Shown here piece by piece: positions 58,456-64,000 of a stretch of 64,000 nucleotides of DNA (positions are counted from its first letter, which is position 1; the number at the start of each line of letters is the position of its first letter). The DNA comes from Casp-actino8 sp001510455 (lineage in GTDB: Bacteria; Actinomycetota; Acidimicrobiia; Acidimicrobiales; Ilumatobacteraceae), in contig JAQCIK010000003.1 of the NCBI GenBank assembly GCA_027592035.1, positions 62,001-126,000 of the forward strand. Reading direction: 5' to 3'. Both the position numbers and the translations under genes were made by a program. The notes beneath the pieces were generated by a model. It worked only from the letters and a program-made list of their open reading frames with translations. It did not search any database and was not told the DNA's origin.

Positions 58456-59361
58456 TCAGGTCTGCAGCGGCATCAGGTGTCCGGCCGCTTCGGCGAGATG
58501 ATCGATCCACTCGGGTGAGGTCTTCGGCTCGACGATCGGCAAGACGACGAATTTCGAGAAGCCGACGTCGACGAACTGCGTGATCATTCGCACCAGAGCG
58601 TCCCAACCCTGTGGCACCAGACGACCGACGTCGTCGAGGTCGGGACGGCGAGCTTTCAGTCCGGCCACGAGGGCATCGGGCAAGGGTCCGTGGGCGTAGG
58701 GAATGAGGGCGCCGAAATGTTCGGGGTCGATCTCGCGTTCGTGCTCGGCGGCCACCCGCTCGACCTCTTTCTTGCCCACGGCCACGTCGTCGGGGGTCAC
58801 GAAACTCGGCAGCCAGCCGTCGGCCAGCCGTCCGACGCGTCGGAGTTCGCTCGGGGCGATACCGCCCAGCCACACGTCGATCGGGCGTTGGACCGGCTTC
58901 GGGAGCACCCGGACGTCGTCGTAGTGGAAGAAGTTGCCGTGGTGAGTGAACGAATCCTCGGTCCAGCACGCGCGCATCACACGCAGTGCCTCGTCGAAAC
59001 GTTTGGCCCGCTCGTCGCGCGCGACGCCGAAGGCCTGCTGCTCGTGCGGATCGACCGCCCCGAGGCCGAAGGCCGGGAGGACCCGACCGTTCGACATGCG
59101 GTCGAGGGTGGCGAGCTCTTTCGCGAGGATCACCGGATTGCGGCCGGGGAGCACCATCACACTGGTGCCGAACTTCAACTTCTCGGTACGAGCAGCGGCG
59201 AACGACATGGCCACGATCGGATCGGGGGCGTCTCCGCCGATGCGTTCACTCAGCCACAAACTGTCGTACTTCAGTTCTTCGAGCGCGTCGACCACGTCGA
59301 GGAATCCGCCGTCGTTGAGATTGGTTCGGACTCCGAAGCCGATGCCGATGCGAATCTTCAC
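58456..59361 (-). CDS. LLM-class F420-dependent oxidoreductase (MSMEG_3544-like)
   Basis: A 301-residue luciferase-like TIM barrel. IRIGIGFGVRTNLNDG, DSLWLSERI, LPAFGLGAVDPHEQQAFGV and VWLGGIAPSELRRVGRLADGWLPSF are typical of the F420-linked MSMEG_3544-type group. It should reduce or oxidise a substrate with coenzyme F420 rather than flavin. The GTG at 59361 overlaps the stop of the alpha/beta hydrolase by 4 nt. F420 synthesis genes are not in the window. Confidence 0.85.
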   Translation of the reverse strand: MKIRIGIGFGVRTNLNDGGFLDVVDALEELKYDSLWLSERIGGDAPDPIVAMSFAAARTEKLKFGTSVMVLPGRNPVILAKELATLDRMSNGRVLPAFGLGAVDPHEQQAFGVARDERAKRFDEALRVMRACWTEDSFTHHGNFFHYDDVRVLPKPVQRPIDVWLGGIAPSELRRVGRLADGWLPSFVTPDDVAVGKKEVERVAAEHEREIDPEHFGALIPYAHGPLPDALVAGLKARRPDLDDVGRLVPQGWDALVRMITQFVDVGFSKFVVLPIVEPKTSPEWIDHLAEAAGHLMPLQT

Positions 59362-60080
59362 GAGCGGGCGATCCGTTCGAGAACGTCGGCTGTCTCGGTG
59401 GTCATGGATGCAAAGGGTGAGTGATCGGTGTGCATCGTGACGGTGTGGGTGCAGCGTTCGGCCATGATCACCTGATGGTCGGGGTGCACGGCGTCGTCCT
59501 TCGTGCACACGACGTACGTGGACGGGACCGTCTCGAGAGGTGAACCGGACACCGCTTGCATCATGGTGGCCATCGGCTGTGGCGACAGTCGACCGATCGC
59601 CGCCTCGATCACGGCCGGGGTGCACGATCCGTACAGGGCCGGAATGGCCGTCTGCGGATCGAGAACCGTGGTGCCCTCGGGTCCGGGTCGCATGGCTGCG
59701 CTCAGCGCGACCTCGCGCGCCGGCATCGCAGTGAGCGCGCTCATCACGCTCTCGCCCCTCTGCAAGGCGAAGGCGGCCAGGTAGACGAGGTGCGACACGT
59801 CGGAATATCGACTGGCGACTTCGGTGATCACGGCGCCGCCGTAGCTGTGGCCCACCAGCACGGGGGCCGTGCGACCGAGCTCGGATTGAGCCCGCAGGAC
59901 GTCGATCACCGATGCCGCGTCACCATGCAGATCGGTGAAGGCCGAACCGGTCGAACCGTGACCGGGCAGATCGACGGCCAAGCTCGCGATTCCTCGGGTG
60001 TCGAGTTCGGCCTGAAGGGGAGCCCAGCACCATGCGCCGTGCCAGGCGCCGTGAACCAGGACCACCAGACGTGACGACAT
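59358..60080 (-). CDS. Alpha/beta hydrolase
   Basis: A 240-residue hydrolase. The oxyanion/HG region is VHGAWHGAWCW, the nucleophile Ser79 is in GHSYGG, and candidate acid and base residues are in TKDDAVHPDH and HTDHSPFAS. It resembles esterase/MhpC-like enzymes that cleave small esters or C-C bonds. It is translationally coupled to the F420 enzyme. No signal peptide is seen. Confidence 0.82.
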   Translation of the reverse strand: MSSRLVVLVHGAWHGAWCWAPLQAELDTRGIASLAVDLPGHGSTGSAFTDLHGDAASVIDVLRAQSELGRTAPVLVGHSYGGAVITEVASRYSDVSHLVYLAAFALQRGESVMSALTAMPAREVALSAAMRPGPEGTTVLDPQTAIPALYGSCTPAVIEAAIGRLSPQPMATMMQAVSGSPLETVPSTYVVCTKDDAVHPDHQVIMAERCTHTVTMHTDHSPFASMTTETADVLERIARS

Positions 60081-60139
60081 GGTTCCAGCGTGTCACATGC
60101 CGGCGTTCTTCGGTCAGCCGAAGGATGGAGGCCGGAGTG

Positions 60140-60373
60140 TCAGCGGCGGGCCGGCAGTGCCGAGTTGATCCAACTGAGAGCGAAGGCGATCGACACCGTG
60201 CCGAGCACGATCGATCCGTCGGCCACGGCCGTCGCCGAGTGCAGGACTCCGGCCACGACGGCGGCGAGCGCACTCACCACGAGGGCGAGGACATGGGTGG
60301 GGACACGACGGACGGCCGGCAAGCGGATGGGCTTGATCTCTCGGTTCCGGTCGATGGGATGAATCGTCAACAT
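60140..60373 (-). CDS. Small two-helix membrane protein of unknown function
   Basis: A 77-residue protein with a basic N terminus (NREIKPIRLPAVRRVPTH) and two hydrophobic helices (about 25-42 and 51-70). The ATG at 60373 is favoured because GGAAGG lies 8 nt upstream; ATG 60379 is too close to it and ATG 60400 is upstream of it. It is divergent from the SDR at 60497. Confidence 0.6.
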   Translation of the reverse strand: MLTIHPIDRNREIKPIRLPAVRRVPTHVLALVVSALAAVVAGVLHSATAVADGSIVLGTVSIAFALSWINSALPARR

Positions 60374-60420
60374 GGTCATGTCCTTCCAGACACTGATCAT
60401 GGCCCGATCTCGCGCAAAAA

Positions 60421-60496
60421 CGAACCGATTTCATCGAACTGATGTGGATGTCATCGAATCGGAATATTCGAGGCGTTCACTCGTAATATTTCCGTC
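60421..60496. promoter_or_regulatory. AT-rich divergent promoter with nested repeats
   Basis: This interval is markedly richer in A/T than its surroundings. It contains the palindrome GAATATTC (60462-60469), a second AATATT (60485-60490), CCGATT/AATCGG inverted arms and repeated TCATCGAA half-sites. It separates a small membrane gene from an SDR and may hold a regulator site and both promoters. Confidence 0.4.
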
Positions 60497-61285
60497 ATGT
60501 CCGAATACCCCGTCACGAATTCGTCGCGCCGACCACTCGACATCTTCCGTCTCGACGGGCGGGTCGCCATCGTCACCGGGGCCTCGGCCGGGCTCGGTGC
60601 ACACTTCGCCCGAGTTCTGCACGGCGCCGGCGCCACCGTCGTGGTGGCGGCGCGTCGGATCGACCGTCTCGAGGCGTTGGTGGCCGAACTTCCGGGCGCA
60701 GTCGCGATGGAAGCAGATCTCGGTCGGGCCGAGGATCGCGAACGGCTGGTGGCTCGGACCGTCGCCGAGGTCGGCGTGCCACGCGTCCTCGTGAACAACG
60801 CCGGTGTGGGTTACAAGGTGCCGGTCGAGAACGAGGAGCTCGACTGGTTCCGAGAGGTGATGGAAGTGAACGTCACGGCCATCTGGCATCTGTCGAAACT
60901 GTGCGCCCCCCACATGATCGAGGCCGGGAGCGGAAACATCGTGAACATCGCCTCGATGTTCGGAATGGTCGGTGCTGCTCCGGTCAAGCAGGCCCACTAC
61001 TGCGCGTCGAAGGGTGCGGTCATCAATTTGTCGCGCGAACTCGGTCTGCAGTGGGCGCGAAAGGGTGTTCGGGTCAACAGCCTGTGCCCGGGGTGGTTCC
61101 CGTCGGAGATGACCGCCGGTATGGACGACGAGGCGAGCATGGACTTCGTCCGGACGATGTCGCCGATCCCGCGCCTCGGTGAGCTGAGCGAACTGGATGG
61201 GGCGCTTTTGTTGTTGGCCTCCGATGCGGCGTCGTTCATGGTGGGGTCGTCGGTGGTGGTCGACGGCGGCTGGACCGCTCGATGA
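60497..61285 (+). CDS. Short-chain dehydrogenase/reductase
   Basis: A 262-residue classical SDR with TGASAGLG (27-34), NNAG (100-103), Ser153, Tyr168 and Lys172 (YCASK). It resembles FabG-like 3-oxoacyl or steroid dehydrogenases; no specific substrate can be read. The ATG at 60497 follows an AT-rich promoter. Its TGA overlaps the DUF952 start (ATGA). Confidence 0.83.
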   Translation: MSEYPVTNSSRRPLDIFRLDGRVAIVTGASAGLGAHFARVLHGAGATVVVAARRIDRLEALVAELPGAVAMEADLGRAEDRERLVARTVAEVGVPRVLVNNAGVGYKVPVENEELDWFREVMEVNVTAIWHLSKLCAPHMIEAGSGNIVNIASMFGMVGAAPVKQAHYCASKGAVINLSRELGLQWARKGVRVNSLCPGWFPSEMTAGMDDEASMDFVRTMSPIPRLGELSELDGALLLLASDAASFMVGSSVVVDGGWTAR

Positions 61286-61599
61286 TCTTGCACCTGGCGG
61301 TCCGATCGGACTGGGACGAGGCCCTCGCCTCGGGCGCGTACCCGTGGTCGACTCGCGGGCTCACGCTCGACGAGGTCGGGTACGTGCACTGCAGTTTCGA
61401 ACACCAGTGGCGCGGCGTGCGCGAGCGCTTCTACTCCGACCTGCGTGACGACCAGCTCGTCATTCTCGAAGTGGACGAGTCGCGACTCTCGTCACCGGTG
61501 GTCGTCGAGCGACTCGATGGTGCACCGGACGATTTTCCGCACGTGTACGGACCGCTCGAGTTACCGGCGATCGTCGGAACTCGTGAGGTCGTCAGCTGA
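61282..61599 (+). CDS. DUF952 family protein
   Basis: A 105-residue protein with the DUF952 pattern: an N-terminal HLAVRSDWDEAL, GYVHCSF near the middle with Cys and His, and FPHVYGPL near the C terminus. The family looks like a small ADP-ribosyl-transferase-like fold, but its role is unknown. The start overlaps the SDR stop by 4 nt, and its end overlaps the convergent amidase by 8 nt. Confidence 0.82.
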   Translation: MILHLAVRSDWDEALASGAYPWSTRGLTLDEVGYVHCSFEHQWRGVRERFYSDLRDDQLVILEVDESRLSSPVVVERLDGAPDDFPHVYGPLELPAIVGTREVVS

Positions 61600-63034
61600 T
61601 CTCGGGTGTGAGGTGCGCCCACGGTCGGGCGGTTTCGAGTTGTGACGCCAACCTGATGAGCACGTCCTCGCGGCCGTAGGCGGCCACGAATTGAATGCCG
61701 ACCGGTAATCCCTCTGAAGTTCGGTGCAAGGGCAGGCTGATCGCCGGCTGTCCACTCATGTTGAACTGACTGGTGAAGGTCACCCATTCACCGGCCCGGG
61801 CCAACGGGGCCATGGGTCGACTCGGATCGTTGCGGATCTCTCCGATCGGCAACGGCGGTTCGGCCAGTGTGGGGGAGAGCAACAGATCCCAGCCATCGGC
61901 CCACCAGCTCTGAATCGCGCGCCGGAACGTCACCGCCGCCGACTGGGCGAGTGCGAAGTCGACCCCCGAGACGTTGGCGGCGAAGGATTTCTGGGCCCAG
62001 TTCATGAGTTCGCAGTCGTCCTCGGTGAGCCCGCGTCCGATGAGATCACCGAATCGCTTCAGCGACACACCCATGTTGGTGCTCCACATTGCGCCGAAAG
62101 CACGGCCCATCTCGTCGTCGGCCAGAATCGCCGGCCAGGCCGGCTCGACGTGATGGCCGAGGGACTCGAGCAACTTGCCCACCTCGTGCACGCCGGTGAC
62201 ACATTCCTGATGCACGGCGAAACCGCGTGGGCTGTGATCGAGCAGTCCGATACGAAGTCGCCCGGGGTCGGCCCCCACCTCGTCGACGTAGGGACGCGTC
62301 GGAGCCGGTGCGATCACGGTGTCGCCGATGCCTGGGCCCCACGTGGCGTCGAGAAGCCGAGCCGTGTCTCGCACCGAACGACTGACGCAGTGTTCGACGC
62401 CGAGATTGCTCTCGTCACGAGCCGGACCCATCGTGATTCGGCCCTGTGACGGTTTGAGACCGACCAATCCGCAACATGACGCCGGAATCCGAATGGATCC
62501 ACCACCATCGCTCGCGTGGGCGAACGGAACCATGCCCGATGCGACGGCGGCCGCCGCACCTCCACTCGAACCACCCGGGGTGCGCGACGTGTCCCACGGA
62601 TTGCGCGTCGGTCCCCAGGCCTCCGGCTCGGTCACCGGAACGCTGCCGAGTTCGGGGCTGTTGGTGCGACCGAGGGTGACGAGACCGGCTCGCTTGTATC
62701 GACCCACGAGATCGGTGTCGAACGGCGACACGTAGTCGGCGGCCTTCAACGCCTTGTTGCCGTTGCTGAGTGGACGCCCGGCTTCGTTGGCGTAGAGATC
62801 CTTGAGAAGGAACGGAACGCCGCGGAACGGACCGTTGGGAAGATCGGAGCTGTCGGCCAACCGACGTGCTTCGTCGAACCACCGATACGTGATGGCGTTC
62901 AAGGCCGGGTCGTAACGGTCGATCCGTTCGACGGCGGCATCGACGAGTTCGCGCGGCGACACTTCGCCGCTTGCGACCAGTTCAGCTTGGGCGGTGGCGT
63001 CCATCCATCGGGTGTCGTCGGAGAGTGAACTCAT
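61592..63034 (-). CDS. Amidase signature family hydrolase
   Basis: A 480-residue amidase with the Ser-cisSer-Lys triad: Lys78 (LLKDL), Ser156 (PGGSSGG) and nucleophile Ser180 (DGGGSIRIPAS). It hydrolyses amides, and family members range from fatty-acid amides to short aliphatic amides. A GatA role is unlikely without GatB/C neighbours. Start ATG 63034. It is divergent from the MFS gene. Confidence 0.86.
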   Translation of the reverse strand: MSSLSDDTRWMDATAQAELVASGEVSPRELVDAAVERIDRYDPALNAITYRWFDEARRLADSSDLPNGPFRGVPFLLKDLYANEAGRPLSNGNKALKAADYVSPFDTDLVGRYKRAGLVTLGRTNSPELGSVPVTEPEAWGPTRNPWDTSRTPGGSSGGAAAAVASGMVPFAHASDGGGSIRIPASCCGLVGLKPSQGRITMGPARDESNLGVEHCVSRSVRDTARLLDATWGPGIGDTVIAPAPTRPYVDEVGADPGRLRIGLLDHSPRGFAVHQECVTGVHEVGKLLESLGHHVEPAWPAILADDEMGRAFGAMWSTNMGVSLKRFGDLIGRGLTEDDCELMNWAQKSFAANVSGVDFALAQSAAVTFRRAIQSWWADGWDLLLSPTLAEPPLPIGEIRNDPSRPMAPLARAGEWVTFTSQFNMSGQPAISLPLHRTSEGLPVGIQFVAAYGREDVLIRLASQLETARPWAHLTPEIS

Positions 63035-63072
63035 GGGTTCCTAGATAGCAGGTCTGGATACTGTTGCGGGAA

Positions 63073-64000
63073 GTGTCCAGAACCGACCCCTTGCCGGAGG
63101 CCCCGGCCAACGCCGCCACCAGCACCCGGGCCTTGCTGTCGTTCGCACCCGTCCGCAATTTGCTCGGTTACAGCTTCGCCGTCAACGCCGGAATCCTGCT
63201 GCAGGCAACCGCACTCGGCAAACAGGTCTACGACATCACCGGCCGCGAACTCGACATCGGTCTGCTCGGGCTGGCCGAGTTCTTGCCGGCCGCCCTCCTC
63301 GTGCTCGTGACCGGTTCGGTGGCCGATCGCTTCGATCGTCGGATCGTCGGATCCATCGCGACGTTCGGGGAGGTGTGTTGCGCTGTCGGACTGGCGGTGT
63401 TCGCTCTGACCGAACCCACGTCGGTGTGGCCGCTCTTCCTTCTGGCCGCATTGTTCGGCATCACTCGCGCTTTCGCGGCGCCAGCGACGCGGTCGATGCC
63501 GCCGATGGTCGCGCCCGATGGCGCCCTTCCACGGACCATTGCCCTCTACACGGCGACCTGGACGAGCGCCGCCATCGTCGGACCGGTGGTCGGTGGAATT
63601 CTCTACGCCGTTCACCCGTCGTGGGCTTACTGGGGGGCCGCGATCATGGTCGCGCTCGGCTCATGGAACCTGTTGCGCGTTCGATTTCTCCGTCAGCCCG
63701 AACCGCCGGCACCCGGAGACAAGGTGTCTCTGCACTCGGCGCTCGAAGGCCTGCGTTTCATCCGTCGTACCCCGATCCTTTTCGCATCGGTGTCACTCGA
63801 CTTGTTCGCGGTGTTGTTCGGTGGCGCGATCGCGTTGTTGCCAGCGATTGCCGAGGAGCGCCTCGGAGTCGGTGACGTGGCCTATGGCTGGTTGCGAGCC
63901 GCTCCGGGTATCGGAGCGGGCATCATGGCGTTCGTCCTGGCCTCCCGTCCCGTGACTCGACACGTCGGCCGATGGCTTCTGTCGGTCGTGGCACTGTTCG
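63073..64000 (+). CDS. MFS transporter (N-terminal part, cut by window edge)
   Basis: The first 309 codons of an MFS_3-type permease. Segments include LLSFAPVRNLLGYSFAVNAG (helix 1), VTGSVADRFDRRIVG (A-motif loop) and LFGITRAFAAPATRSMPP. The GTG at 63073 is the first start after the divergent amidase; the frame runs open to base 64000. It is a paralogue-type relative of the permease at 50484. The function is probably export of small molecules; the substrate is unknown. Confidence 0.82.
   Translation, partial: MSRTDPLPEAPANAATSTRALLSFAPVRNLLGYSFAVNAGILLQATALGKQVYDITGRELDIGLLGLAEFLPAALLVLVTGSVADRFDRRIVGSIATFGEVCCAVGLAVFALTEPTSVWPLFLLAALFGITRAFAAPATRSMPPMVAPDGALPRTIALYTATWTSAAIVGPVVGGILYAVHPSWAYWGAAIMVALGSWNLLRVRFLRQPEPPAPGDKVSLHSALEGLRFIRRTPILFASVSLDLFAVLFGGAIALLPAIAEERLGVGDVAYGWLRAAPGIGAGIMAFVLASRPVTRHVGRWLLSVVALF

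Noticed and set aside
1..64000. CRISPR arrays, tRNA/rRNA genes, insertion sequences or prophage genes
   Set aside because: I looked for regularly spaced repeats, tRNA-like cloverleaf ends, transposase motifs and phage genes and saw none.

Overview
The window is 64 kb of high-GC, gene-dense bacterial chromosome with frequent GTG starts and many 1-4 nt start/stop overlaps. The gene content points to an actinobacterium outside Mycobacteriales, probably an Acidimicrobiia/Ilumatobacter-like lineage: a mycofactocin locus with NDMA-dependent alcohol dehydrogenases, an F420-type LLM oxidoreductase, a mycobacterial-type succinate dehydrogenase, a K+-independent membrane pyrophosphatase, and an extended set of steroid (cholesterol-type) catabolic genes. 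The lineage is inferred from gene content only; there is no rRNA or tRNA gene and no phage, IS or CRISPR sequence in the window.

Layout. (1) 1-5.0 kb: mycofactocin genes mftA-mftB-mftC run leftwards off the edge, divergent from two NDMA-dependent zinc alcohol dehydrogenases. The second is translationally coupled to a MoxR AAA+ ATPase and followed by a VWA protein. (2) 5.0-23 kb: housekeeping and miscellaneous genes: LCP cell-wall ligase, valS, cysS, an SCP2-like protein, a secreted beta-propeller, hppA, sdhCAB, a GH2 glycosidase, an Mg-chelatase-type ATPase and a small membrane protein. (3) 23-28.3 kb: a branched-chain-amino-acid-type ABC importer with both permeases fused in one polypeptide (SBP, LivHM, LivG, LivF). 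(4) 28.4-47 kb: steroid side-chain block resembling the M. tuberculosis Rv3515c-Rv3523 region: two DUF35 proteins with Ltp4/Ltp3-like thiolase-fold aldolases, EchA19-like hydratase, FadD19-like steroid-CoA ligase, alpha-methylacyl-CoA racemase, several SDRs, a CYP142-like P450, a second orphan substrate-binding lipoprotein and a molybdopterin oxidoreductase. (5) 47-61 kb: a ten-gene leftward operon headed by echA20-ipdA-ipdB-ipdC (ring C/D opening) and continuing through MaoC, SDR, MFS, thioesterase, Rieske oxygenase and an acyl-CoA ligase. It is divergent from an SDR plus HDAC-like amidohydrolase pair, then come an F420 LLM enzyme, an alpha/beta hydrolase and another SDR. (6) 61-64 kb: DUF952 protein, amidase and an MFS permease cut by the right edge.

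How it fits together (inference): the P450 would oxidise the terminal side-chain carbon, FadD19 would make the CoA thioester, Mcr would set the C25 stereochemistry, EchA19 and the Ltp/DUF35 pairs would shorten the branched chain, and EchA20, IpdC and IpdAB would open the last two steroid rings. The ABC importer, orphan SBP and MFS permeases may move substrates or intermediates. The most interesting leads are the NDMA-ADH/MoxR/VWA operon next to mycofactocin genes, a degenerate SDR coupled to an intact paralogue (possible inactive-subunit heterodimer), a 17-nt perfect palindrome in the divergent echA20/SDR promoter, and an RNA hairpin abutting the P450 ribosome-binding site.
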